64,000 nt of DNA from Nocardioides sp. JQ2195 (GTDB lineage: Bacteria; Actinomycetota; Actinomycetes; Propionibacteriales; Nocardioidaceae), in assembly GCF_012272695.1 (NCBI RefSeq), contig NZ_CP050902.1, positions 558,001 to 622,000 of the forward strand, in the 5' to 3' direction. The notes under the pieces were generated by a model. The model ran no database searches and was not told the DNA's origin. It was given only the letters and a program-made list of their open reading frames with translations. A program made the translations under genes and the position numbers. Shown here one piece after another: positions 35,601-44,661 of the stretch; the first letter of the stretch is position 1, and the number at the start of each line of letters is the position of its first letter.

Positions 35601-36623
35601 ATGGCCGGCAGCGGAACCGCTCACATGCGACCGGAGGCAGGACCGCTCCTGTCGGTGGACGACATGGTCGTCGAGTTCCCGGTGGGACGACGCCAGGTCG
35701 TGCACGCCGTCTCGGGCCTGAACATCGACCTGCTCCCGGGCGAGACCCTCGGCATCCTGGGGGAGTCCGGTTGCGGCAAGTCCAGTGCTGGGCGCGCGAT
35801 CATGCAGGAGCCCGCGCCAACCGGGGGAGCGGTGCGCCTGGGCGGGATGGCGCTCACCGGCACCAAGGGACGCGACCTGCGCAAGAAGCGCGCCAAGATG
35901 CAGATGATCATGCAGGACCCGGTGTCCTCGCTGAACCCGCGGCGCAAGGTGCGTGACCTGGTCTCCGAGGGCCTGCGCATCTGGGGCTACGACGGCGACG
36001 ACATGGACGGTGCGATCCGCGAGACCCTCACCGCGGTCGGGCTCGACCCCGACACGGTCTGGGACCGTCGACCGCACGAGCTCTCGGGTGGGCAGTGCCA
36101 GCGGGTGTGCATCGCGCGGGCCCTGATGATGAACCCCGACGTGCTGATCTGTGACGAGCCGGTCTCGGCACTCGACGTGTCCGTGCAGGCGCAGATCCTC
36201 AACCTGCTCGAGCGCACCAAGGCGGCCTACGACCTGTCGATGATCTTCATCGCCCACGACGTCTCCGTGGTGAAGAACATCAGCGACCGGGTGATGGTGC
36301 TCTACCTGGGCAAGACGTGCGAGGTGCTGCCGTCGACGGACATGCAGACCCGGGCGCTGCACCCCTACACGCGCACCCTGATCGCCTCGATCCCCGGTGG
36401 CGAGGAGATCGCGTCGACCGACGACCCGGTCACCGGGCCGGTGGTCGGCGCGACCCCGCAGCTGGCGACCGCCACCGAGCTGCCCTCCCCGCTGAATCCT
36501 CCGTCGGGTTGCCGGTTCCGCACCCGTTGCCCCCTGGCCACCGCTCGCTGCGCCGCCGAGGAGCCCCAGCTGCGCGAGGTCGGCCCGGGACACTTCATCG
36601 CCTGCCACGAGGTGAGCGCCTGA
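35601..36623 (+). CDS. ABC transporter ATP-binding protein (DppF-like)
   Basis: A 340-residue ATPase. Walker A is GESGCGKS (54-61), with the Q-loop MIMQDPVSSLNPR, signature LSGGQCQRV, Walker B LICDEPVSALD and H-loop IAHDVS. The C-terminal CRFRTRCPLATARC motif matches the peptide-transporter subfamily. The ATG lies one base after the DppD-like stop. The two ATPases form the motor of the importer; the complete binding protein at 38372-39985 is the likely extracytoplasmic partner. Confidence 0.93.
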   Translation: MAGSGTAHMRPEAGPLLSVDDMVVEFPVGRRQVVHAVSGLNIDLLPGETLGILGESGCGKSSAGRAIMQEPAPTGGAVRLGGMALTGTKGRDLRKKRAKMQMIMQDPVSSLNPRRKVRDLVSEGLRIWGYDGDDMDGAIRETLTAVGLDPDTVWDRRPHELSGGQCQRVCIARALMMNPDVLICDEPVSALDVSVQAQILNLLERTKAAYDLSMIFIAHDVSVVKNISDRVMVLYLGKTCEVLPSTDMQTRALHPYTRTLIASIPGGEEIASTDDPVTGPVVGATPQLATATELPSPLNPPSGCRFRTRCPLATARCAAEEPQLREVGPGHFIACHEVSA

Positions 36624-36779
36624 ATGGCTGCACGGCTGCGCAACGACGAGCTGTCCGCCGCACCCCACGAGGGGAACCGAGGAGTGCTCCACCCCGCGAC
36701 GCCGAGCATCAACCCCGATGAGCGTCGAGACAGCCTCGATGAGCGTCGACCAGCAGTGTCGCATCGCCACCGCCGTTGA
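36624..36779 (+). CDS. Possible 51-residue small protein between ATPase and amidase genes
   Basis: An ATG directly follows the DppF-like stop and opens 51 codons ending 12 bases before the amidase ATG. The protein is Arg-rich (NPDERRDSLDERRPAV contains a repeated DERR) and resembles nothing known to me. There is no ribosome site of its own; it would depend on coupling. The repeat GATGAGCGTCGA occurs twice in this gap, so the ORF may be incidental. Confidence 0.3.
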   Translation: MAARLRNDELSAAPHEGNRGVLHPATPSINPDERRDSLDERRPAVSHRHRR

Positions 36780-36790
36780 GAAGAGGACCC

Positions 36791-38188
36791 ATGCCGCAGT
36801 CACTGGACGCCGTCGCGATCGCCGAGTCGATCCGCAACGGGGAGACCTCTGCCCGTGAGGTCGTCGAGGCAGCCATCGCTCGCATCGACAAGCAGGATCC
36901 GCAACTGAACTCCGTGGTCGCCACCCGGTTCGACGAGGCCCTGGCCGAGGTCGACGCGGGGTTGCCGGACGGACCGCTGCGCGGCGTACCGGTGCTGGTC
37001 AAGGACCTCAACATGGACGTGGCGGGGCTGCCCAGCACCCGCGGCAGCCGGCTGTTCGCCGACCTCCTGCCCGACCGCGACTCCGAGCTCGTGGCCCGCT
37101 ACAAGCGGGCCGGGATGGTCGTCCTCGGCACGACGAACAGCCCTGAGTTCGGACTGAACGCGAGCACCGAGCCGCAGCTGCACGGACCGACCCGCAACCC
37201 GCGTGACCACACCCGCTCGCCCGGTGGGTCGAGCGGCGGCTCCGGGGCCGCCGTCGCCGCTGGTCTGGTGCCGGTGGCGCACGCCAGCGACGGTGGCGGC
37301 TCGATCCGCATCCCCGCCTCGATGAACGGGCTGTTCGGGCTCAAGCCGAGCCGCGGCCGCGTGACGTCGGCTCCGCACCCGTCGACCCTCAGTGGAGCGG
37401 CGTCCGTGCACCATGCGGTGACGACAACGGTCCGTGACAGTGCCCTGCTGCTCGACATCGCCTCGACCCGGGTGCCCGGCACGGTGATCGGCGTCCCCTC
37501 TTCAGCGGAGTCGTTCACGGCCCTGTCCGCCCAGCCGCCACCGCCGCTGCGGATCGGCCTCGCCACGTCGTTCACCGAGGGCCCCGAGACCGATCCCGAC
37601 GTCCTGTCCGCCGTCGAGGCTGCCGCCGGCCTGTGTGAGTCGCTGGGGCACACCGTGGTGCCCGTCGAGGCGCCGTGGATGCCTGCCGAGGTGAGCGCCG
37701 ACACCGCGCCGCTCATGGGGGTGGCCTTCACCGCCGCCGTCCAGGACCGCCTCGAGTCCCTGGGCCGGCCCTTGGCCGACGACGACCTCGAGCCGTTCAC
37801 CCGGTTGCTCTTCGAGCACTACAGCGCCCTTCCCGCCACGACCTTGGTCCGGGCGCTGAGCGCCGCCCAGCGGATCGGCTGGCAGGTGGGCGCGGCGTTC
37901 GCGCAGTACGACGTCCTGCTGACGCCGACGTTGGCGCACCGGGTGCCGTCGCTGGGCCTGCTCGACACCACGCGCCCGGAGTCCATCTACGAGCACGCGA
38001 GCACCTTCTCGGCCTGGACCAGCGTCTTCAACGCGACCGGCATGCCGGCCATGTCCGTGCCGCTCGGCACCGACCGCGACGGACTGCCGATCGGCGTGCA
38101 GTTCGCCGCCGAGCTGGGCGAGGAGGGGCTGCTGCTCTCCCTCGCCGGCCAGCTCGAGGCCGCTGCCCCCTGGCAGCGCACCGTCTGA
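36791..38188 (+). CDS. Amidase-signature family hydrolase
   Basis: A 465-residue amidase of the AS superfamily. The Ser-cis-Ser-Lys triad is Lys71 (VLVKDLN), Ser147 (SPGGSSGGSG) and Ser171 (DGGGSIRIPAS). There is no signal peptide, so it acts in the cytoplasm on an imported amide. It is downstream of and probably co-transcribed with the ABC importer (GAAGAGGA ribosome site). In a bile-acid context it could cleave glycine or taurine conjugates, unlike the usual Ntn-type bile salt hydrolases; that is an inference. GatA is excluded by the context and the absence of gatB/gatC. Confidence 0.88.
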   Translation: MPQSLDAVAIAESIRNGETSAREVVEAAIARIDKQDPQLNSVVATRFDEALAEVDAGLPDGPLRGVPVLVKDLNMDVAGLPSTRGSRLFADLLPDRDSELVARYKRAGMVVLGTTNSPEFGLNASTEPQLHGPTRNPRDHTRSPGGSSGGSGAAVAAGLVPVAHASDGGGSIRIPASMNGLFGLKPSRGRVTSAPHPSTLSGAASVHHAVTTTVRDSALLLDIASTRVPGTVIGVPSSAESFTALSAQPPPPLRIGLATSFTEGPETDPDVLSAVEAAAGLCESLGHTVVPVEAPWMPAEVSADTAPLMGVAFTAAVQDRLESLGRPLADDDLEPFTRLLFEHYSALPATTLVRALSAAQRIGWQVGAAFAQYDVLLTPTLAHRVPSLGLLDTTRPESIYEHASTFSAWTSVFNATGMPAMSVPLGTDRDGLPIGVQFAAELGEEGLLLSLAGQLEAAAPWQRTV

Positions 38189-38210
38189 CACCCGTCCGCC
38201 CGGACTCCTG

Positions 38211-38277
38211 CGCAGATCGGGCCCACCGCACCGCGTCGCCAGCTCGGCGTACGCCGACACGGTGGGCCCGATCTGCG
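38211..38277. terminator. 18-bp perfect-arm hairpin, convergent gene ends
   Basis: CGCAGATCGGGCCCACCG (38211-38228) pairs perfectly with 38260-38277. It lies just after the amidase stop. It is related to the hairpin at 9891-9963 and the single copy near 32351. Confidence 0.75.
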
Positions 38278-38320
38278 TGTGCCCTGGAGGCAGTGTCCCG
38301 AAGGCGGCAGGACAGCAACA

Positions 38321-38357
38321 GAAGAGCCCCGCCCTCACGAGGAGGACGGGGCTCTTC
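38321..38357 (-). terminator. Intrinsic terminator of the binding-protein gene
   Basis: GAAGAGCCCCGCCCTC pairs with GAGGACGGGGCTCTTC (one wobble or mismatch) over a 5-base loop, 14 bases after the stop on the minus strand. Confidence 0.8.
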
Positions 38358-38371
38358 CCTGGATCGGTCGA

Positions 38372-39985
38372 CTACTTCTGGATCCATGCCTTGTCGAACA
38401 GGACGATGGTCTCGCCGCTCGGCTTGATACCGTGCACGTTCTCGTTCCACACGTTCAGCATGGCGCCGGAGTTGATCGCCACGCCCGGGGCGTCCTCGGC
38501 CCAGAGAGCCTCGATCTTGGTGAGGACCTCCTTCGCGTCGGTCGGGTCCTCGATGGCCTGCAGCTCGGAGATCAGCTTGTCCATCTCGGGGTTGGCGTAG
38601 CCACCCACGTTGACGGCGGAGGTGCTGCCGAGGGCGGAGGTGAGGCGAGCGAAGACAGCCTCGTCGTGCATCGAGGTCGCCGCCGTGGCGATGTCGAAGT
38701 CGTGGTCGACGTAGATCTTCTGGACCTGGTCGGCCACGTTCGCCACGAGGTCGAGCTTGACGTCGAACCCGACCGCTTCGAACATGCCCTGCATGGCCAC
38801 GGCTCCGGCCTGTGAAGCCTGGTCGGTGCGAGCCAGCACCCGGACCTTGCCGTCGAAGCCGTCAGCCTTGGCCTCCTCGACCAGCTTCTTGGCCGCCTCG
38901 GTGTCGGTCGGCATGGGGTCGACACCCGGTGCCCACGCGGAGTCAGCGCCGATCAGGAGCTTGCTCGGGTCGCCGGCACCGTTCGCGGTGCGGTCCAGGA
39001 AGATCTTCGGGTCGAAGGCCAGCGCCAACGCCTGGCGGACTCGCTTGTCAGCGGTCGGCGACCCCTCGCGGGTGTTGAACCACAGGTTGTTCGCCATGCT
39101 CGCGTAGTTGTCCATCGCCGGCAGGTCGCCCTTGAGCACCTCGTCGGCGAGCTCGGTGCCACGCACGAAGGAGACGTCGACCCCGCCGCTCTGCAAGCTC
39201 TCGTAGCCGGTCCGGTCGGTGCCCAGGATGTTGAACTCGATGGCGTCCAGGTAGGGACGGCCGTCCCAGTAGTCCTCGTTGGCGACCACCTTGGTCGTCT
39301 CGGCAGGCTTGTAGCTCTCGAACTTGAACGGACCGGCACCGATCGGCTTGAAGCTCTGCGGGTCCTTGTAGGCCGCCGGAGCCAGGATCATGCCGACGCC
39401 GCTGGTCAGCACGTTCGGGAAGCGGGGCCAGGCGGACTGCATCTCGATCTGGACGGTCTGCGGGTCGACCGCCTCCAGCTTCTTGATCTGCGACTTGGTG
39501 AGCATCGCGTGCAGGCCGTAGGTGTTGATGTAGCGGTTGATGCTTGCCACCACGGCGTCCGCGTCGAACGGAGTGCCGTCGTGGAACTTCACGCCCTCGC
39601 GGAGCTTGAGCGTCCAGGTGATGTTGTCGTCGGTCTCGAGGGACTCGGCCAGCTGCGGGACGAACGTGTCGCTCTCGTGGTCGTAGCGCATCAGGGTGTC
39701 GTAGACCGCGGCTTCGATGTTGCCGCCGGTGGAGCCGGTCGGGTACGTCGTCGTCGGGTCGAGCGTGCGGGCCTCGGAGTACTCCGAGACGCGCAGGGTG
39801 CCGCCCGTCACCGGGTCCCCGGAGGCTTCGTTGGCGTTGATCATGCGGGTGCTGTAGTCGACCGAGCCCGGCGCGGATACATCCCCGCCGTCATCGGACG
39901 AGGTGTCCGCGCAGCCGGCGAGGATGAGGGCGCTGGCTGCCAGCACCCCCGTCCACCGCACTCGGCGCGAGATGGGTGTCTTCAC
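38372..39985 (-). CDS. ABC transporter substrate-binding lipoprotein, family 5
   Basis: A 537-residue SBP_bac_5 protein. A lipoprotein signal peptide (RRVRWTGVLAASALILAGC, lipobox LAGC, Cys at about 24) is followed by a Ser/Asp-rich tether and the binding lobes (GGTLRVSEYSEARTLDPTT onward). It should be anchored outside the membrane and feed the importer at 32606-36623. It shares the regulon palindrome promoter and is convergent with the amidase. The partial protein at the window start is a close paralogue. Confidence 0.93.
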   Translation of the reverse strand: MKTPISRRVRWTGVLAASALILAGCADTSSDDGGDVSAPGSVDYSTRMINANEASGDPVTGGTLRVSEYSEARTLDPTTTYPTGSTGGNIEAAVYDTLMRYDHESDTFVPQLAESLETDDNITWTLKLREGVKFHDGTPFDADAVVASINRYINTYGLHAMLTKSQIKKLEAVDPQTVQIEMQSAWPRFPNVLTSGVGMILAPAAYKDPQSFKPIGAGPFKFESYKPAETTKVVANEDYWDGRPYLDAIEFNILGTDRTGYESLQSGGVDVSFVRGTELADEVLKGDLPAMDNYASMANNLWFNTREGSPTADKRVRQALALAFDPKIFLDRTANGAGDPSKLLIGADSAWAPGVDPMPTDTEAAKKLVEEAKADGFDGKVRVLARTDQASQAGAVAMQGMFEAVGFDVKLDLVANVADQVQKIYVDHDFDIATAATSMHDEAVFARLTSALGSTSAVNVGGYANPEMDKLISELQAIEDPTDAKEVLTKIEALWAEDAPGVAINSGAMLNVWNENVHGIKPSGETIVLFDKAWIQK

Positions 39986-40041
39986 TGTTCCTCCACTGTG
40001 TGACGGGGTGCTCCGAGCTCACCACGATGTGATGTCGTCAC

Positions 40042-40092
40042 AGCGTGGGTGACCGTGTTTGCGCCGATCGCGACGGGTCCCACTCAGCGGGA
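40042..40092 (-). promoter_or_regulatory. Regulon palindrome (40078-40092) with -10, binding-protein gene
   Basis: TCCCACTCAGCGGGA, with perfect four-base arms, is centred at 40085; the minus-strand -10-like CACGCT begins at 40047, 38 bp away. It is the rightmost copy found. Confidence 0.7.
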
Positions 40093-40189
40093 GAAATGTC
40101 CATTTGACCCGCCGGAAGGCGTTTCGGGTCGCTCCCGGTGGGTGGTCGCGGCTCGCCCCACGTCGTGTGACGGCGCATACGGTGGGCGG

Positions 40190-40918
40190 GTGCCGGACCT
40201 GACCCTTCTCGCGGCCGCCGTGGCGGTCTTCGCCCTGGCCGCGACGGCGCAGGCAGTCAGCGGCTTCGGTGGGGCGATGCTGGCGATCCCGCTGCTCCTG
40301 CTCCTCGGCGTGGATCCCGCGACCGCGGTGGCCGCGGCGACGGGTGTCAGCCTGCTGATGTCGGCCCGCGCCTGGCACCGGGAGCGTGACCACGTCGAGG
40401 TGCAGACCACCCGCCGCCTGGTCGTGGCTGGCCTGCTCGGCATGCCGCTCGGCCTGCTCGCGCTGCTGGTGCTCGACGAGGGAGTCCTGGCCCGCGGCAT
40501 CGGCGTACTGATCCTGGTGACCGTGGCGCTGACCGCTTTCCGGGTGCGGCTGCCGGCCTCGCGCTCGGCGCACTGGGCGGCCGGCGGGCTCAGTGGCGCG
40601 CTGCTGACCTCCACCGGCATGAACGGACCGCCACTCGTGCTGGCGCTGACCGGCACCCAGTTGTCCGCCCGTCGGATCCGGGCCACGCTGCAGGCAGTCT
40701 TCGCCGTGCAGGACGTGGTGGCGGTGGGCCTCTTCGTGGTGGCCGGGGTGCTCGGCCTCGACGCGCTGCTGCTGGTCGTGGCCGGGGCCCTCGGCGTGCC
40801 GCTGGGCTGGGCGGTCGGGGACCGCGTCTTCCACCGGCTCAGCGAGACGACCTTCCGCAGGATCGTGCTGGTCGGCCTGGTCGCGGTGGCGTTGGCCGCC
40901 TTCACCCAGGGTGCCTGA
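40190..40918 (+). CDS. TauE/SafE family membrane transporter
   Basis: A 242-residue polytopic membrane protein with about seven hydrophobic segments. The SGFGGAMLAIPLLLLLGVDPATAVA repeat typical of TauE/SafE (DUF81) sulfite/sulfoacetate exporters is near residue 25, and the second-half repeat GALLTSTGMNGPPLVLALTG is near 135. The GTG at 40190 lies 6 bases after the -10 TACGGT (40178-40183), consistent with a leaderless mRNA. The family exports sulfur-containing organic anions. If the cluster handles taurine-conjugated bile acids a sulfonate role would fit, but it has no regulon palindrome on its own side. Confidence 0.8.
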   Translation: MPDLTLLAAAVAVFALAATAQAVSGFGGAMLAIPLLLLLGVDPATAVAAATGVSLLMSARAWHRERDHVEVQTTRRLVVAGLLGMPLGLLALLVLDEGVLARGIGVLILVTVALTAFRVRLPASRSAHWAAGGLSGALLTSTGMNGPPLVLALTGTQLSARRIRATLQAVFAVQDVVAVGLFVVAGVLGLDALLLVVAGALGVPLGWAVGDRVFHRLSETTFRRIVLVGLVAVALAAFTQGA

Positions 40919-40951
40919 GCCGGGCACCGGCAGCGCCCCCGGGTCGAGAGG

Positions 40952-42853
40952 TCAGCCCTGGTTGGCCTTGCGGGCCCGTGAGGCGGTCTTGGCCCGCTCG
41001 TGGGCGTCGAGCACGACCTTGCGGATCCGCACCGTCTCGGGGGTGACCTCGACGCACTCGTCCTCGCGGCAGAACTCCAGGCACTGCTCGAGGGAGAGGC
41101 GCTTCGGCGGGATCAGCTTCTCGAAGTTGTCGGAGGTGGCGGAGCGGATGTTGGTCTGCTGCTTCTCCTTGGTGATGTTGACGTCCATGTCGTCGGCGCG
41201 CGAGTTCTCGCCGACGATCATGCCCTCGTAGACCTCGGTGGTGGGCTCCACGAACAGGATCCCGCGCTCCTGCAGGTTCGTCATCGCGTACGCCGTGGCG
41301 GCACCCTTGCGGTCGGCGACCAGCGAGCCGTTGTTGCGCGAGCGGATCTCGCCGGCCCACGGGAAGTAGCCCTCGGAGATGTGGTGGGCGATGCCGGTTC
41401 CGCGGGTCTCGGTGAGGAAGTCCGTCCGGAAGCCGATCAGCCCGCGGGCCGGCACGACGAACTCCATGCGCACCCAGCCGGTGCCGTGGTTGGTCATGCC
41501 CTCCATGCGGCCCTTGCGGTTGGCCAGCAGCTCGGTGATGGTGCCGAGGAACTCCTCGGGGGCGTCGATGGTCAGGCGCTCGAACGGCTCGTGCACCTTG
41601 CCGTCGACCTCACGGGTGACCACCTGCGGCTTGCCGACGGTCAGCTCATAGCCCTCGCGACGCATCTGCTCGACGAGGATGGCCAGGGCCAGCTCGCCGC
41701 GGCCCTGCACCTCCCACGCGTCGGGACGCTCGGTGGGCAGGACGCGGAGCGAGACGTTGCCGATCAGCTCGGAGTCGAGGCGGTCCTTGACCAGGCGGGC
41801 GGTGACCTTGTGGCCCTTGCCGCCCTTGCCGACCAGCGGGGAGTTGTTGGTGCCGATGGTCATCGAGATGGCCGGGTCGTCGACGTGGATCAGCGGCAGG
41901 GCGACCGGGTTCTCCGGGTCGGCCAAGGTCTCGCCGATGGTGATGTCGGGGATGCCGGCGACGGCGACGATCTCACCGGGGCCCGCGGACTCGCCGGGCT
42001 TGCGCTCGAGGCCCTCGGTGACCAGCAGCTCGGTGATCTTGACGTTCTTGACGTCACCGTTGCGCTGGATCCAGGCGACGGTCTGGCCCTTCTTCAGGTT
42101 GCCCTGCTTGATGCGCAGCAACGCGAGACGCCCGAGGAACGGCGAGGCGTCGAGGTTGGTGACGTGGGCCTGCAGCGGGGCGCCCTCGTCGTACGTCGGG
42201 GCGGGGATGGTGTCGAGGATCGTCCTGAAGAGGGGCTCGAGGTCGTTGCCCTCGGGGAGGGTGCCGTTCTCGGGCTGCTCGAGCGAGGCGATGCCGGCCT
42301 TGCCGGAGGCGAAGACGACCGGGAAGTCGAGGGCGTCCTGGCTGTGGGACTCGTCGAGGAGATCCATGAACAGCTCGTAGGTCTCGTCGACGACCTCGCT
42401 GATGCGGGCGTCGCCACGGTCGGTCTTGTTGACCACCAGGATGACCGGCATCTCGGCGTTGAGCGCCTTGCGCAGCACGAAGCGGGTCTGGGGGAGCGGG
42501 CCCTCGGAGGCGTCGACGAGGAGCACGATGCCGTCGACCATCGACAGGCCGCGCTCCACCTCGCCACCGAAGTCGGCGTGGCCGGGGGTGTCGATGATGT
42601 TGATCGTCATCGGCTTGCCGTCGGCGGCCGGGCCGGCGTAGTGCACGGCGGTGTTCTTCGCGAGGATGGTGATGCCCTTCTCGCGCTCGAGCTCGCCGGA
42701 GTCCATCGCGCGCTCGGCGACGCCCTCGGCCTGGTGCTCGGTGAACGCCCCGGCCTGGTGGAGCATCGCGTCGACAAGAGTGGTCTTGCCGTGGTCAACG
42801 TGTGCGACGATCGCCACGTTGCGGAGGTCATGACGTGCGGTGGATCCAGACAT
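40952..42853 (-). CDS. typA: Ribosome-associated GTPase TypA/BipA
   Basis: A 633-residue translational GTPase. G1 is AHVDHGKTT (17-25), G2 region [14 protein letters not shown]3 [16 protein letters not shown]4 [16 protein letters not shown]-Tu-like domain II and the BipA-specific C-terminal part follow ([37 protein letters not shown]). TypA binds the 70S ribosome and helps large-subunit assembly and stress growth. The promoter has a TAGACT -10 at about 42919 and a leader of about 54 bases. It marks the end of the catabolic region. Confidence 0.98.
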   Translation of the reverse strand: MSGSTARHDLRNVAIVAHVDHGKTTLVDAMLHQAGAFTEHQAEGVAERAMDSGELEREKGITILAKNTAVHYAGPAADGKPMTINIIDTPGHADFGGEVERGLSMVDGIVLLVDASEGPLPQTRFVLRKALNAEMPVILVVNKTDRGDARISEVVDETYELFMDLLDESHSQDALDFPVVFASGKAGIASLEQPENGTLPEGNDLEPLFRTILDTIPAPTYDEGAPLQAHVTNLDASPFLGRLALLRIKQGNLKKGQTVAWIQRNGDVKNVKITELLVTEGLERKPGESAGPGEIVAVAGIPDITIGETLADPENPVALPLIHVDDPAISMTIGTNNSPLVGKGGKGHKVTARLVKDRLDSELIGNVSLRVLPTERPDAWEVQGRGELALAILVEQMRREGYELTVGKPQVVTREVDGKVHEPFERLTIDAPEEFLGTITELLANRKGRMEGMTNHGTGWVRMEFVVPARGLIGFRTDFLTETRGTGIAHHISEGYFPWAGEIRSRNNGSLVADRKGAATAYAMTNLQERGILFVEPTTEVYEGMIVGENSRADDMDVNITKEKQQTNIRSATSDNFEKLIPPKRLSLEQCLEFCREDECVEVTPETVRIRKVVLDAHERAKTASRARKANQG

Positions 42854-43024
42854 GGGGCAGCCGTGTCGCTTTCTGACGGTGGATTTCCTGCCCGGACATG
42901 GGACAGCCGTCCGAGTCTACGGGCGAAAAGGGGTCTGCTCCGAATCGTTCGCGTCACACTTTCCGTCGTGGTGGTGCGCTCCAGACCCTTTCGAATGTCA
43001 CCGCCCCGGGGTAGGACTGGGGCC

Positions 43025-44551
43025 ATGAGCTGTCACATCGTGCCGCCCTACCTGCTCGCGCAGATCGCCTCCGCCGCACCCCGCGAACCGTCGGCCACGA
43101 CCGGGCCCGGGCGTCCGGTCGCCGACCACTGCCGCCACACCCTGGCCATCGACGAACGGTTCCGCGCCGCCCGGCGTGGGCCGTCAGCGGCCGTCGAGGC
43201 CACCGGTGGATTCACCATCCACACCGCCGACAACGGCTCTGCCCTGCCGGGTCGTGTGGTGCGCGAGTCCGGGGCGGTCGAGTCCGGCGACCCGGCCGTC
43301 GACGAGGCGTACGCCGGGCTCGAGGCGTCGTTGGAGATGTTCGCCCAGGTCTACGACCGGGACTCCTGGGACGGTCGAGCCGCGCGCGTCCTCGCCACGG
43401 TCCACTACGAGCACAACTACGACAACGCGTTCTGGGACGGCACCCAGCTGGTCTTCGGTGACGGTGACGGCGAGGTCTTCGACCGCTTCACCAAGCCGAT
43501 CGACGTGCTCGCCCACGAGCTCACGCACGCGGTCACCGAGTCGGTCGCGGGGCTCGTCTACCAAGGGCAGTCCGGGGCCCTCAACGAATCCGTCTCCGAC
43601 GTCTTCGCGGCCTGCCTGAAGCAGCGGGTGCGCGGCCAGTCGGCGGCCGAGGCCGACTGGCTGGTCGGCGAGGGGCTCTTCCTGCCCGGGGTCTCCGCTC
43701 GAGGCCTGCGCGACATGGCGAGCCCCGGAACGGCGTACGACGACCCGGTGCTGGGCAAGGACCCGCAGGGCGCGGACATGTCGGCCTACGTCGAGACCAC
43801 CGACGACAACGGTGGGGTGCACCTCAACTCAGGCATCCCCAACCGGGCCTTCGTGCTGGCCGCGCGGGCGATCGGCGGCAGCTCGGCCGAGGGCGCCGGG
43901 CGCATCTGGTGGGCGGCGCTGTCGGCAGTGTCCGCCGAGGTCGACTTCGCCGGCTTCGCGGACGCCACCGTGCAGGCCGCCGGCGACCACGCCGACGCGG
44001 TGCGTGACGCGTGGGACACGGTGGGAGTGGCGGTCTCCGGTGAATCCCGAGGCAAGGTGCCCGGTGGCACCGGCGGAGACGTGCCCGGTGGTGAGCCCGA
44101 CGGCGACGTGCCCGGTGGTGGGCCCGGCGGTGAGCCCGGCGGCGAGGTGCCCGGTGGTGGCACTGGCGGCGAGGTGCCCGGCGGTGGCACCGGCGGCGAC
44201 GTGCCCGGTGGTGGGCCCGGCGGAGACGTGCCCGGTGGTGGGCCCGGCGGAGACGTGCCCGGTGGTCGGGCCGCGGTCGTCGAGGTGCGCCGTACCGGCG
44301 GCTTCACCGGCCGTGCGGTGAGTGGCCGCTGCGACCTCTCCGGGCAGGGCGCCCACGTCGACGAGGTGCGGTCGCTCCTCGACCGGGTCGACCTCCGAGC
44401 CACCAAGCCGGGCCGCGGCTACCCCGACATGTACTCCTACGTGATCCGCGTCGGCGACACCGAGGTCACCCTGGCCGAGCCACAGATGACCGACGACCTG
44501 CGGCGGCTGGCGACCCTGGTCCTCGAGGACAGGTCCGATCCGACGTCCTGA
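43025..44551 (+). CDS. Protealysin-like M4 metallopeptidase fused to an emfourin-like inhibitor domain
   Basis: A 508-residue protein. Residues 1-50 carry the protealysin-type propeptide (SCHIVPPYLL); the M4 catalytic domain follows, with the zinc motif HELTHAVTE and the third ligand Glu in NESVSD, plus NAFWDG and GGVHLNSGIPNRA. A low-complexity VPGGGPGGD-type linker (about 340-417) leads to a C-terminal domain (about 418-505; VEVRRTGGFTGRAVSG, DMYSYVIRVG) that resembles emfourin, the protein inhibitor of protealysin. There is no signal peptide. The ATG at 43025 is chosen because the open frame upstream is antisense to typA. Confidence 0.85.
   Translation: MSCHIVPPYLLAQIASAAPREPSATTGPGRPVADHCRHTLAIDERFRAARRGPSAAVEATGGFTIHTADNGSALPGRVVRESGAVESGDPAVDEAYAGLEASLEMFAQVYDRDSWDGRAARVLATVHYEHNYDNAFWDGTQLVFGDGDGEVFDRFTKPIDVLAHELTHAVTESVAGLVYQGQSGALNESVSDVFAACLKQRVRGQSAAEADWLVGEGLFLPGVSARGLRDMASPGTAYDDPVLGKDPQGADMSAYVETTDDNGGVHLNSGIPNRAFVLAARAIGGSSAEGAGRIWWAALSAVSAEVDFAGFADATVQAAGDHADAVRDAWDTVGVAVSGESRGKVPGGTGGDVPGGEPDGDVPGGGPGGEPGGEVPGGGTGGEVPGGGTGGDVPGGGPGGDVPGGGPGGDVPGGRAAVVEVRRTGGFTGRAVSGRCDLSGQGAHVDEVRSLLDRVDLRATKPGRGYPDMYSYVIRVGDTEVTLAEPQMTDDLRRLATLVLEDRSDPTS
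44055..44272 (+). repeat. In-frame Gly/Pro-rich coding repeat (protease linker)
   Basis: About nine copies of a degenerate 24-bp unit encode G(D/E)VPGG(G)-type octapeptides joining the protease to its C-terminal domain. Such slippage-prone DNA should vary in copy number between strains. Confidence 0.85.
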
Positions 44552-44565
44552 CGCGCGAGCACCCG

Positions 44566-44626
44566 CGTGAGCGCTCCAGAACGCACCATCCTCTCGCCAA
44601 AAGTGGTCCGTTTCGGAGCGCTCACG
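44566..44626. terminator. Long imperfect hairpin between convergent genes
   Basis: CGTGAGCGCTCC pairs perfectly with GGAGCGCTCACG, and the stem continues with mismatches to ACCA/TGGT. It is a probable two-way terminator. Confidence 0.7.
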
Positions 44627-44661
44627 CCAGGCAGATCACGGCACGGAGCGGAGGTTGCCGC

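Noticed and set aside
41000..43024. A reading frame open for about 2 kb upstream of and in frame with the M4 protease gene
   Set aside because: It is antisense to typA and reflects third-position GC bias; the protease domain, its propeptide and a sensible ATG begin at 43025.
44055..44272. Gly/Pro repeat as a sign of frameshift or misassembly in the protease gene
   Set aside because: The frame stays open in 24-bp steps and continues into a structured C-terminal domain, so it is a genuine linker.
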